From the NCBI RefSeq assembly GCF_002855555.1, contig NZ_PKRT01000002.1:124001-188000 (forward strand): 64,000 bases of DNA, in the 5' to 3' direction. Positions 1 to 8,341 of the stretch are shown here, piece after piece. Numbering within the stretch: position 1 is the stretch's first letter; the number at the start of each line of letters is the position of its first letter. The stretch comes from Novosphingobium sp. TH158. Lineage in GTDB: Bacteria > Pseudomonadota > Alphaproteobacteria > Sphingomonadales > Sphingomonadaceae. Position numbers and translations under genes: made by a program. The notes below the pieces were generated by a model. The model did no database searches. It had not been told where the DNA came from and saw only the letters and a program-made list of their open reading frames with translations.

Positions 1-482
1 GCCTGATCGACGACATGGTCGCCTCGGCGCTCAAGTGGTCGGGCAAGTTCGTCTGGGCCTGCAAGAACTATGATGGCGACGTGCAGTCGGACCAGGTGGC
101 GCAGGGCTTCGGCTCGCTGGGCCTGATGACCTCGGTTCTGCTCACCCCCGATGGCAAGACCGTGGAGGCCGAAGCCGCCCACGGCACCGTCACCCGCCAC
201 TACCGCCAGCACCAGCAGGGCAAGGCAACCTCGACCAACCCGATTGCGTCGATCTTCGCCTGGACCCGCGGCCTGATGTATCGCGGCAAGTTCGACAACA
301 CGCCGGACGTGGTGCGCTTCGCCGAAACGCTCGAGAAGGTCTGCATCGAGACGGTGGAAAGCGGCAAGATGACCAAGGATCTCGCGATCCTCATCGGACC
401 GGAACAGCCCTGGCTGACCACCGAGGGCTTCTTCGAGGCGATCGTCGAGAACCTCGAAGCCGAAATGAAGAACTGGGCTTGA
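1..482 (+). CDS. icd: Isocitrate dehydrogenase (NADP+), C-terminal part
   Basis: This is the last 160 or so residues of NADP-dependent isocitrate dehydrogenase of the TCA cycle, which oxidatively decarboxylates isocitrate to 2-oxoglutarate in the cytoplasm. The gene runs in from the left edge with its first complete codon at base 3. The stretch with [19 protein letters not shown] and [12 protein letters not shown] is typical of the dimeric, eukaryote-like Icd family (nucleotide-binding and active-site loop). The frame ends normally at TGA 480-482. A terminator-like hairpin lies 25 bases downstream. Family assignment is firm; the 5' part is outside the window. Confidence 0.95.
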   Translation, partial: LIDDMVASALKWSGKFVWACKNYDGDVQSDQVAQGFGSLGLMTSVLLTPDGKTVEAEAAHGTVTRHYRQHQQGKATSTNPIASIFAWTRGLMYRGKFDNTPDVVRFAETLEKVCIETVESGKMTKDLAILIGPEQPWLTTEGFFEAIVENLEAEMKNWA

Positions 483-493
483 GGCCCGGTGCC

Positions 494-1156
494 ATGAAAT
501 CGAAAGGGCCGCTCCTGGCAACGGGGGCGGCCTTTTTGCTGGTCCTGCCGCTGCTGGCACCGCAGACGCTTGCCTTCCCGCACCGCGCGCAGGTGGGCGA
601 ATTCGACGTGCGCAGCGAAAGCCCGCTCCCGCCCGGGCAACTGCAGGCCGTGCTGAACGATGCACGTCAGCGCATTGCATCAAGCCCCTTGGCCGATCCG
701 GCGGGCGAACAGCGGGATATCTACCTCACCTCTGGCGGCTGGCGCTGGACCTGGCTGACGCTGCAAAGCCGGGGTGCCTTCGCCCTGACGCGGGCGCTGA
801 CCGGTTACATGGTGATCAACCGCAGCGATCTTGCCACCAACCGCGTGGAGAACGGCGGGTCGATCGGCGGGCAGCGCTTGCTTTCGGGCGTGATCGCGCA
901 TGAAACCTGCCATGGCATGCTGCGCCGCCATTTCGGGCGGCTGACCGTGGACATCACCAGGCCCGCCTGGATGCGCGAAGGCTATTGCGACCATGTCGCC
1001 GGTGAAAGCAGCCTTTCGGATGCCGATGTTGCGGGGCTCAAAGCGCGCGGCGAAACGCACCCAGCGCTGGTTTACTATCACGGCCGCCGGCGAGTCGCCG
1101 CGATCCTTGCGGCGAATGGCGGTGATGTCGACAAGCTGTTCGCGGGCAGCCGCTAG
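494..1156 (+). CDS. Secreted HExxH-motif protein, putative zinc metallopeptidase
   Basis: A 220-residue hypothetical protein. Residues 1-28 look like a Sec signal peptide (basic start, hydrophobic core, cleavage after a Leu-Ala pair). H136-E137-T-C-H140 is a zincin HExxH motif, and E and H residues about 25 positions further (REGYCDHVA) could supply the third ligand, so a periplasmic metallopeptidase fold is plausible but unproven. I chose ATG 494; an in-frame TTG at 479 would overlap icd and spoil the signal peptide. The stop codon shares CTAG with the stop of the opposing gene. A terminator hairpin falls inside the signal-peptide codons. Confidence 0.7.
   Translation: MKSKGPLLATGAAFLLVLPLLAPQTLAFPHRAQVGEFDVRSESPLPPGQLQAVLNDARQRIASSPLADPAGEQRDIYLTSGGWRWTWLTLQSRGAFALTRALTGYMVINRSDLATNRVENGGSIGGQRLLSGVIAHETCHGMLRRHFGRLTVDITRPAWMREGYCDHVAGESSLSDADVAGLKARGETHPALVYYHGRRRVAAILAANGGDVDKLFAGSR
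507..537 (+). terminator. Rho-independent terminator-like hairpin after icd, inside the next ORF
   Basis: GGCCGCTCC at 507-515 pairs with GGGGCGGCC at 524-532 (nine pairs, one G-T), with an 8-base loop and five T residues at 533-537. It lies 25 bases after the icd stop, as expected for the icd terminator. It also overlaps codons 5-15 of the ORF starting at 494, so it could attenuate that gene. Confidence 0.6.
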
Positions 1157-1965
1157 GTCTGCCGTGTCGCTTCCGAGCGGAACAGCGGCCAGGCGAGCTG
1201 CTCGGCGGCCGTGATCGGCGGCAGGTTCTCGATGCCGATCTCTGCCGGATAGCGGCGGGTGATCTTCGCCGTTCCGAACAGCACATCCCACAGGAACAGC
1301 AGGTTCCCGAAGTTCCCTTTGTAGTGGGTCACGCCGTCGGAAAGATGCTTGCCGTGGTGGGCACTGTGCGTCGACGGGGTGGAGATGGTCCGCTCAACCA
1401 GCCACATCAGCGGCGAGAGCCAGCGGATCCGATAGAGCGGCCTGTCCCACGGCACGTCCGAATGGGCCGCGATGATCACCAGCTGCTTGATCACCACATA
1501 GGGCACATAGACCGCGCCCAGGCCAAGGTAGATCAGCGCCCCGGAAAACCACAGGCTGGGCATGGTGAGATAGTAGAACACGTTGTTGCGAAACACGATC
1601 CGCACCGACATGTACTCGCCCGAATGGTGCGCGCGGTGCAGGTTGTAGAGCCAGGGAAAGCTGTGCGAGGCCCGGTGCCACCAGTATTGCGCCATGTCAT
1701 CGAAGATAAGCAGCAGCGCCACCTGCGCGATTACCGGCAGAGCGGCCAGCGCTCCGGCATGGTCCGGAAAGGCCCAGGCCATGCCCAGCCAGGCAACCAA
1801 CAGGATCAACGGCTGCGTCACGAGGAGCAGCACGGGCGATCCGATCAGTTCGACAAGGGCATCGTCGCGCGTCTGACCGCGCTTGTGCAGGAAGCTGCCG
1901 CGCAGCGCCTCGATCACGGCGAAGCACAGGAATATCGCCAGGATCCAGAATCCCTCTGTCTTCAC
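1153..1965 (-). CDS. Fatty acid hydroxylase/sterol desaturase family membrane protein
   Basis: A 270-residue integral membrane di-iron protein. Three histidine clusters are visible in order: WWHRASH, LHRAHH and HSAHH, the H-x3-H and H-x2-HH pattern that binds the di-iron centre in the fatty acid hydroxylase superfamily (ERG3/ERG25, carotenoid and sphingolipid hydroxylases). Hydrophobic segments flank the clusters. The substrate cannot be read from sequence; lipid or hopanoid/carotenoid hydroxylation is possible in a sphingomonad. I chose GTG 1965 because a strong purine-rich ribosome binding site lies directly before it; the upstream TTG at 2019 gives an unconvincing Cys-rich leader. It converges on the HExxH gene with overlapping stops. 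Confidence 0.85.
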   Translation of the reverse strand: MKTEGFWILAIFLCFAVIEALRGSFLHKRGQTRDDALVELIGSPVLLLVTQPLILLVAWLGMAWAFPDHAGALAALPVIAQVALLLIFDDMAQYWWHRASHSFPWLYNLHRAHHSGEYMSVRIVFRNNVFYYLTMPSLWFSGALIYLGLGAVYVPYVVIKQLVIIAAHSDVPWDRPLYRIRWLSPLMWLVERTISTPSTHSAHHGKHLSDGVTHYKGNFGNLLFLWDVLFGTAKITRRYPAEIGIENLPPITAAEQLAWPLFRSEATRQT

Positions 1966-2022
1966 GGCCCCTCTCCCTTTCCCGCCGTGACAAATGCACC
2001 CACATTGGCTTAGGTGCAAGTC

Positions 2023-3807
2023 ATGCCCGCAGCGTTCGATTTCAGCCCCAACTCTCCCCTTGGCGATGCCCTCGTGGTCCTGGGTGCGGCGGGGATCGTC
2101 ATTCCGCTGTTCGCCCGCTACCGCATCACGCCGGTGATCGGCTTCATCCTCGTCGGCATGCTGGTCGGCCCGTTCGGCCTCGGCGCGATGGTGCCCGATG
2201 CGCCCTGGCTTGCCTACATCACCATATCGGACCCCGGAGGACTGGCGCCCTTTGCCGAATTCGGCATCATCCTGCTGCTGTTCTCGGTGGGGCTCGAACT
2301 GTCGTTCGCCCGCCTGTGGTCAATGCGAAAGCAGGTTTTCGGGCTGGGTTCGCTTGAACTGATCATCTGTGCCGTCCTGATCGGCAGCGGCCTGCTGCTG
2401 CTCGGCAATTCGCTCAGCACGGCACTCGCGCTCGGCCTGGCCCTGGCGATGAGCTCCACCGCACTGGTGCTCAAGATCACCGATACCCGCACGCCCGTGG
2501 GCAAGGCCGCGCTTTCGATGCTGCTGTTCGAGGATATCGCGCTGGTGCCGATCATCTTCCTGCTCGGCGCGATGGGGCGCGGGGGCGAGACGCAGGACGC
2601 ATCGGACATCCTGCGCACGCTCTGGCTCGGCGGGCTTACCGTTGTGCTGCTGATGGCACTGGGTCGGATGCTCCTGCCGCGCCTGTTCGCGCAGGCGGCG
2701 CGCACCAAGAGTCCCGAGCTGTTCCTTGCCGCCAGCCTGCTGGTGGTGATCGTCGCCGCCCTGGCCACGGCAGCGAGCGGCCTTTCACCCATTGTCGGCG
2801 CGCTGATCGCCGGCCTGCTGATCGCCGAAACCGAATATTCGGGCGAAGTCGAAGCGATGACCGAACCGTTCAAGGGGCTGGCGCTCGGCGTGTTCCTGAT
2901 CACCGTGGGCATGAGCCTCGACCTTGGCCAGGTCTGGGAGCAGATCGGGTCGATCCTGATCGCGGTGATTGCCGTGCTGGGCGTAAAGGCGCTGGTCACC
3001 GCGCTGGTACTGCGCGCCATGGGCGTGCGGGCAGGCACTTCGACCGAAACGGGCATCCTGATGGCCAGTCCATCGGAAACGACGCTGATCGTGCTCGGCA
3101 CGGCCATGGGCGTCGGCCTGATCCACGCAGAGGCGGCGCGCTTCTGGCAGGCAGTAACAGCGCTGGGCCTGACGATCACCCCGCTGCTGGCCTTGCTCGG
3201 CCGGCGGCTCGGCAAGCGGATCGACCGGGCGAAACCCTCTCCCCCGCCGGTTGTCGAAGGCAACGAACCACGCGCCATCATCGTCGGGTTCGGTCGCGTC
3301 GGGCGGATGGTGGCGGATATGCTGCGCACGCACGAGAAGCCCTTCATTGCGCTCGATGCCGATGCAGACCTGATCGCGCAGGGCGCGGCGGACGGTTATC
3401 CGGTGGTCTTCGGCGATGCCGTTCATGGCCGGGTGCTCAGCCACCTGGGGATCGACCGGGCAAGCGCGGTGATCCTGACCATGGACGAGCCGCATTCGAT
3501 GCAGCGGATCATCCGCAGCCTGCGGACGCAGTATCCGGACCTGCCGATCATTGCCCGCGCGCGCGATGCCAGCCATGCCGCGCAGCTTTACAAGGCCGGT
3601 GCCAGCCATGCCGTGCCGGAAACGCTGGAAAGCTCGCTGCAGCTGTCCGAGGCGGTGCTGGTGGACCTGGGCGTGCCCATGGGCTTCGTCATCGCCTCGG
3701 TCCACGAAAAACGCGACGAGCTGCGCGCGCAGATCATGGAAGAAGGCGAGCTTGAGGTGAAACCCCGCCTGAAGAGCGCCAGCCTGCGGGAACACAGCGC
3801 GGAGTGA
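2023..3807 (+). CDS. Monovalent cation:proton antiporter-2 family, KefB/KefC type with RCK domain
   Basis: A 594-residue transporter. About 11 hydrophobic segments (residues 10-390) form a Na+/H+ exchanger-type CPA2 domain, followed by a cytoplasmic RCK/TrkA-N domain (about 410-540) with the Rossmann motif GFGRVGRMVAD. Proteins of this architecture exchange K+ or Na+ for H+ at the inner membrane and are gated by bound nucleotide or glutathione conjugates. Length and layout match KefB/KefC of E. coli, but no ancillary KefF/KefG gene is next to it. ATG 2023 is preferred over GTG 2014. It is divergent from the hydroxylase gene with a very short gap, so the two promoters must overlap. Confidence 0.9.
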   Translation: MPAAFDFSPNSPLGDALVVLGAAGIVIPLFARYRITPVIGFILVGMLVGPFGLGAMVPDAPWLAYITISDPGGLAPFAEFGIILLLFSVGLELSFARLWSMRKQVFGLGSLELIICAVLIGSGLLLLGNSLSTALALGLALAMSSTALVLKITDTRTPVGKAALSMLLFEDIALVPIIFLLGAMGRGGETQDASDILRTLWLGGLTVVLLMALGRMLLPRLFAQAARTKSPELFLAASLLVVIVAALATAASGLSPIVGALIAGLLIAETEYSGEVEAMTEPFKGLALGVFLITVGMSLDLGQVWEQIGSILIAVIAVLGVKALVTALVLRAMGVRAGTSTETGILMASPSETTLIVLGTAMGVGLIHAEAARFWQAVTALGLTITPLLALLGRRLGKRIDRAKPSPPPVVEGNEPRAIIVGFGRVGRMVADMLRTHEKPFIALDADADLIAQGAADGYPVVFGDAVHGRVLSHLGIDRASAVILTMDEPHSMQRIIRSLRTQYPDLPIIARARDASHAAQLYKAGASHAVPETLESSLQLSEAVLVDLGVPMGFVIASVHEKRDELRAQIMEEGELEVKPRLKSASLREHSAE

Positions 3808-3840
3808 AGCGGTTTGACCTGGCCCCAAAGGAGCCAGCCC

Positions 3841-4014
3841 ATGTCAGACCGCGATCCCCGCCAACCGAACGAAAGCTTCGATCCCGCTGCCGAAGCCGGC
3901 GAGGAGAAGGGCAAGATCAAGCGGCCGCAGCGCACCGACGCCACCATGGCCGAAAAGGATCTGGCGCGCGGGTCCGAACCGGAAACCCGCGCAGCTAGTC
4001 GCCGTCGGCAGTAA
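3841..4014 (+). CDS. Small highly charged hypothetical protein
   Basis: A 57-residue ORF starting at ATG 3841, with AAAGGAG ideally placed 8 bases before it, which is the main support. The product is rich in Glu, Lys, Arg, Asp and Pro, lacks hydrophobic segments and is probably disordered and cytoplasmic. It begins 33 bases after the antiporter stop, so the two could be co-transcribed. I do not recognise a family. Confidence 0.5.
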   Translation: MSDRDPRQPNESFDPAAEAGEEKGKIKRPQRTDATMAEKDLARGSEPETRAASRRRQ

Positions 4015-4020
4015 CGCCGG

Positions 4021-4608
4021 TTACTTAAGGCGCGTCACCACGACGGCAAGGCCGCCATCGCCCTTTAGTTCCTGCTTCTGACCGACGGCGATTGTCATCG
4101 GACGGTCGAAGCTGACGCTTGACGTGCCCCCGGCCTCGCAGCCGCCGGCAGGGCGCGTCCAGCTGGCGGAAACGGTGTACTCCGGATTCTCGGGCGCATA
4201 GCCCCGCCGGTTGATAGCTACGCGCAGCGAGCGGGACTGGTTGGGCGCATAGGTTCCAAGCGCGCTCTTGTCCGCCGGGCAGGGCTCGGGTGCTTCGGAG
4301 AGCGTGCTGTTGAAACTGGCACCGGCATAATTCGCGAGCCGCATCTGCCCGCTCCACAGCTTTTCGCCGCCACCCCACAACTCAACCTGGAACAGGGCCG
4401 GTGGCGGCGGCGGCGAAGGAATCCTGGCCGTCGGCGCAACCATCACCGGCGGAAGCGGAGGCGGAGGCGGAGGCGGCATCAAAACAGTCCGCGGCGGCGG
4501 AGACGGAACAAGGACCGGCGGCGGAGGCGTGGAGTCATTTGCCTGGGCGGCAAGCGGCGCCGCCAGCATGGCGACAAATGTGTACAGGATCGGCTTTGCA
4601 GGCTTCAT
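4021..4608 (-). CDS. Exported proline-rich hypothetical protein
   Basis: A 195-residue protein with a clear signal peptide (residues 1-23, AAQA cleavage region), then a low-complexity segment (about 28-70) with runs of up to seven prolines, then a globular part of about 120 residues with two Cys (likely a disulfide, in EPCPAD and GGCEAG). The proline stretch may span the periplasm or cell wall, as in TonB-like linkers, but there is no TonB signature. It is expressed from its own promoter or downstream of alaS, whose reading direction is the opposite order (alaS stop at 4658 lies upstream of this start with a 49-base gap). Function unknown. Confidence 0.65.
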   Translation of the reverse strand: MKPAKPILYTFVAMLAAPLAAQANDSTPPPPVLVPSPPPRTVLMPPPPPPPLPPVMVAPTARIPSPPPPPALFQVELWGGGEKLWSGQMRLANYAGASFNSTLSEAPEPCPADKSALGTYAPNQSRSLRVAINRRGYAPENPEYTVSASWTRPAGGCEAGGTSSVSFDRPMTIAVGQKQELKGDGGLAVVVTRLK

Positions 4609-4657
4609 CGCACCCCTCCGGAAAAATTATCCTTTGGGGACGATAGCTTGCAAAGCC

Positions 4658-7306
4658 TTATCCGGCCAGAGCGTTTCTTGCAGCGGCGATGGCATCAGCG
4701 GCCTTGGCCCCGTCGGGACCCCCGCCCTGCGCCATGTCCGCACGGCCACCGCCACCCTTGCCGCCCAGCGCTTCGACGCCGGCCCGCACAAGATCCACCG
4801 CGCTGACCTTGCCGGTCAGGTCTTCGGTCACGGCAGCGGCAATGCTGGCCTTGCCCTCGTTCACGGCCACGATCACCGCCACGCCCGAACCCATGCGCGC
4901 CTTTTCCTGGTCAAGCAGGCCGCGCAGTTCCTTGGCATCGAGACCGTTGATCACCTGGCCCGAGAACTTGATGCCACCCACTTCCTCGTCGGCAGCGGCG
5001 GCCTTGGCCCCGCCCCCGCCAAGCGCGAGCGCCTTCTTGACCTCGGCCAGTTCGCGTTCCAGCTTCTTGCGCTCGTCAAGCAGGGCGGTAACGCGTGCCT
5101 CGACCTCGTCGGGCGTCGTGCGGAGCACCGAAGCAGCGCTCTTCAGCGCTTCCTCGCGCCCGACAAGCCACTGGCGCGCACCCTCCCCGGTCAGCGCCTC
5201 GATGCGGCGCACGCCGGAAGAGACAGCGCTTTCGGAAACGATGCGGAACACGCCGATATCGCCGGTGGCGCGCACGTGGGTACCGCCGCACAGTTCGACC
5301 GAATAATGCTGGTTGCCGGTGTTGCGGCCCATCGAAAGCACGCGCACTTCATCACCGTACTTTTCGCCGAACAGCGCCATGGCGCCTGCCGCGATGGCAT
5401 CGTCGGGGCTCATCAGGCGGGTAACGACCGCTTCGTTGGCGCGGATTTCGGCGTTCACTTCCGCTTCGATCGCGGCAATGTCATCAGCCGTGAGGGCCGT
5501 GGGCTGCGAGAAGTCGAAGCGCAGGCGCTCTGCCGCCACCATCGACCCTTTCTGCGTCACATGCCCGCCAAGGCGGTGGCGCAGCGCAGCATGCAGCAGG
5601 TGGGTGGCCGAGTGGTTGGCCCGGATGGCATCGCGGCGCGCGACATCGATATCGAGCTTCACCATGTCGCCGACTTCCAGCTTGCCGTTTTCCACCACGC
5701 CGTTGTGGGCATGAAGCCGGCCAAGCGGCTTGGCCGTATCGGCCACCGCAATGGCAAGGCCGTTGGCGCCGGTGATCGTGCCGGCATCGCCCGTCTGGCC
5801 GCCGCTTTCGCCATAGAAAGGCGTCTGGTTGGTGATGACTGTCACCTTGTCGCCGGCCTGGGCCGAGGAGACTTCCTTGCCGTCCTTGACCAGGGCAACG
5901 ACCTGGGCCTCGCCGGTGGAGGCGGTGTAGCCGGTGAATTCGGTCGCGCCGACGCGTTCGGCGATGTCGAACCAGACTTCACTGTCGGCGGCCTCGCCCG
6001 AGCCCTTCCAGGCGGCGCGGGCGGCTGCCTTCTGCTGCGCCATGGCAGCATCGAAGCCGGCCTTGTCCACGCCGATGCCGCGCGCGCGCAGGGCGTCTTC
6101 GGTCAGGTCGTAGGGGAAGCCGTAAGTGTCGTAGAGCTTGAAGGCGACATCGCCGGCAAGTTCCCCGCCCTCGCTCATTCCGCCGGTCGCCTCGTCGAGC
6201 AGTTTGAGGCCGTTGGCCAGCGTCTGGCGGAACTTGGTTTCCTCGCGCTCCAGCACTTCGCGGATCAGCGGTTCGGCGCGGCCAAGTTCGGGATAGGCCT
6301 GGCCCATCTCGACCACCAGCGCGGGCACCAGCCGGTGCATCAGGGGCTCCTTCGCGCCCAGCAGGTGGGCATGGCGCATGGCGCGGCGCATGATGCGGCG
6401 CAGCACATAGCCGCGGCCTTCGTTCGAAGGCAGCACGCCGTCTGCCAGCAGGAACGAGGTGGAGCGCAGGTGGTCCGCGATCACGCGGTGGCTAGCCTGC
6501 GTCTCGCCCTCGGCCTTGACGCCGGTCAGGCTTTCGCTGGCGGCGATCAGCGCCTTGAAGGTGTCGGTATCGTAGTTGTCATGCACGCCCTGCAGCACGG
6601 CCGAAATACGTTCCAGCCCCATGCCGGTGTCGATGCTGGGCTTGGGCAGTTCGGAAACGATCTCGCCCGCCGCCTGCTCGAACTGCATGAACACCAGGTT
6701 CCAGATCTCGATGAAGCGATCGCCATCTTCCTCCGGCGATCCCGGAGGCCCGCCCCAGATGTGATCGCCATGGTCGAAGAAGATTTCCGAGCACGGACCG
6801 CACGGGCCATCATCGCCCATGGCCCAGAAATTGTCCTTGGTGGGGATGCGGATGATGCGGTCTTCGGGCAGACCGGCGATCTTCTTCCACAGCTCGAACG
6901 CCTCGTCATCGGTGTGATAGACCGTGGCGAGCAGCTTTTCCTTGGGAAGGCCCCATTCCTTGGTCAGCAGGGTCCAGGCGTGGGTGATCGCCTGTTCCTT
7001 GAAATAGTCGCCGAACGAGAAGTTGCCGAGCATCTCGAAGAACGTGTGGTGGCGCGCGGTGTAGCCCACATTGTCGAGATCGTTGTGCTTGCCACCGGCG
7101 CGAACGCACTTCTGGCTGCTGGTCGCACGCGGGGTGCCGCGCGTCTCAAGCCCCGTGAAAACGTTCTTGAACGGCACCATGCCGGCGTTCGTGAACATCA
7201 GGGTCGGGTCGTTGTAGGGAACCAGCGGCGCCGATTGCACCACCTCGTGCCCGTTACGGCCGAAGTATTCGAGGAAGGAGCGGCGGATTTCGTTCGTCGA
7301 AGTCAT
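4658..7306 (-). CDS. alaS: Alanine--tRNA ligase
   Basis: An 882-residue class II aminoacyl-tRNA synthetase that charges tRNA-Ala. The N-terminal catalytic core has [19 protein letters not shown] (motif-1 region). The editing domain carries zinc-binding residues NHSATHLLH and [12 protein letters not shown] coiled-coil and a glycine-rich DHHA1/C-Ala tail ([13 protein letters not shown]) complete the usual architecture and length. ATG 7306 ([11 protein letters not shown]) is the family start; an upstream in-frame start at 7342 adds an unconserved leader. alaS near recA and icd is a common alphaproteobacterial neighbourhood; here an EF-G-like gene and a methyltransferase separate alaS from recA. 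Confidence 0.97.
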   Translation of the reverse strand: MTSTNEIRRSFLEYFGRNGHEVVQSAPLVPYNDPTLMFTNAGMVPFKNVFTGLETRGTPRATSSQKCVRAGGKHNDLDNVGYTARHHTFFEMLGNFSFGDYFKEQAITHAWTLLTKEWGLPKEKLLATVYHTDDEAFELWKKIAGLPEDRIIRIPTKDNFWAMGDDGPCGPCSEIFFDHGDHIWGGPPGSPEEDGDRFIEIWNLVFMQFEQAAGEIVSELPKPSIDTGMGLERISAVLQGVHDNYDTDTFKALIAASESLTGVKAEGETQASHRVIADHLRSTSFLLADGVLPSNEGRGYVLRRIMRRAMRHAHLLGAKEPLMHRLVPALVVEMGQAYPELGRAEPLIREVLEREETKFRQTLANGLKLLDEATGGMSEGGELAGDVAFKLYDTYGFPYDLTEDALRARGIGVDKAGFDAAMAQQKAAARAAWKGSGEAADSEVWFDIAERVGATEFTGYTASTGEAQVVALVKDGKEVSSAQAGDKVTVITNQTPFYGESGGQTGDAGTITGANGLAIAVADTAKPLGRLHAHNGVVENGKLEVGDMVKLDIDVARRDAIRANHSATHLLHAALRHRLGGHVTQKGSMVAAERLRFDFSQPTALTADDIAAIEAEVNAEIRANEAVVTRLMSPDDAIAAGAMALFGEKYGDEVRVLSMGRNTGNQHYSVELCGGTHVRATGDIGVFRIVSESAVSSGVRRIEALTGEGARQWLVGREEALKSAASVLRTTPDEVEARVTALLDERKKLERELAEVKKALALGGGGAKAAAADEEVGGIKFSGQVINGLDAKELRGLLDQEKARMGSGVAVIVAVNEGKASIAAAVTEDLTGKVSAVDLVRAGVEALGGKGGGGRADMAQGGGPDGAKAADAIAAARNALAG

Positions 7307-7372
7307 GCCTGCGCCGATAGGGCAGGCGCGGAAATGCGGCAAGTCTCTAGGCGCAGGTTCGTCAACCGGTGA

Positions 7373-8194
7373 TCAACCCTTGCGCGCGGTGACCTGCCAG
7401 GCGGCGGCAGGGAACACGACCATGCTATCGTGCAGGTTGCCGCCCAGCCAGCGCTCCATCCGCTCAAGAATAGCCTGCCGCTCCTCGCCCTCCAGCGCGC
7501 GCAGGACCGGGGCGGCAGGGCCGATCCGCTGGAAGAAGGCCATGGCATCGGCCACGGGACCATCCCCCGTGCCTGCCACATAGGCAAAATCGCGCGCCTC
7601 GATCCGCACACCATGCCAGCCCGCCTCTTCGAGCAGGGCGTGGACGCGCCCGGCATCGGCAAAGGCGAAGGGCCCCGGCGCATGGGGATCGGGCCTGGGA
7701 CCACCGCCGGGCAGGAGCGCGGCAAGCCCGCTGGCCCAGCCGTTTTCCTGCGGCGAGCGAAAGCAGGAGAAGATCATCCGCGCCTGCGGGGCGGCAAGGT
7801 CCAGCAGATTGGCAAAAGCCGCCGGCGGATCATCGAAGAACATCACCCCGTGACGCGAAACCAGCAGGTCCGGTTCGAAACCGTCGCCGTTCCACACCGC
7901 CGCATCTGCCTCGATAAAGCGCACCCGCGGATTGCCGCCCGCACGATCGCGCGCCGCGGCGAGAAGGTCTGCCGAAACATCGACGCCGATAACTTCGGCA
8001 TCGGGCCGCAGCCGGGCCAGCGCCAGCGAAAGCTCACCCGCCCCGCAGCCGATATCGAGCACCCGGCGCCCCGGCATCCCGGACAGCGTATCGAGCAATT
8101 GCGCGGTCAGGCCGGCGAAGGACCGGTCAGTCAGCTTCCACGATGCGGCCCAGGCCTTGCCCACGCCTTCCTGCCAGTCTCGAACATCGGTCAT
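7373..8194 (-). CDS. Class I SAM-dependent methyltransferase
   Basis: A 273-residue cytoplasmic methyltransferase of the UbiE/Methyltransf_11 or 25 type. Motif I is VLDIGCGAGE at about residue 46, followed by an acidic residue after strand beta-2 (VIGVDVS) and the post-motif FIEADAA, together forming the SAM pocket. The C-terminal half, which selects the substrate, does not match anything I can name. ATG 8194 is the natural start. It is divergent from the EF-G-like gene and lies 66 bases upstream of alaS on the same strand. Confidence 0.85.
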   Translation of the reverse strand: MTDVRDWQEGVGKAWAASWKLTDRSFAGLTAQLLDTLSGMPGRRVLDIGCGAGELSLALARLRPDAEVIGVDVSADLLAAARDRAGGNPRVRFIEADAAVWNGDGFEPDLLVSRHGVMFFDDPPAAFANLLDLAAPQARMIFSCFRSPQENGWASGLAALLPGGGPRPDPHAPGPFAFADAGRVHALLEEAGWHGVRIEARDFAYVAGTGDGPVADAMAFFQRIGPAAPVLRALEGEERQAILERMERWLGGNLHDSMVVFPAAAWQVTARKG

Positions 8195-8341
8195 GCCCCC
8201 TGTCTAGGCACCGCCCTCTGGCGCAGCAATGCAGATTCCGCTTGCGACTCACCGGCAAGAGGCAGACCATCCCTTCCCATGTCCCAGTGCGCGTCTGACG
8301 CACGGAGCGCCCGGCGCGCCTCATCGACGAGGAGGCGGACA

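Noticed and set aside
4529..7372. Long open frame of 947 codons on the plus strand
   Set aside because: It is entirely antisense to alaS, whose motifs and length are unmistakable. Such shadow frames are common in GC-rich DNA with strong third-position bias.
7430..8341. N-terminal extension of the EF-G-like frame by about 300 codons
   Set aside because: It is antisense to the methyltransferase and precedes a strong GAGGAGG ribosome binding site with ATG 8342, where the GTPase domain begins.
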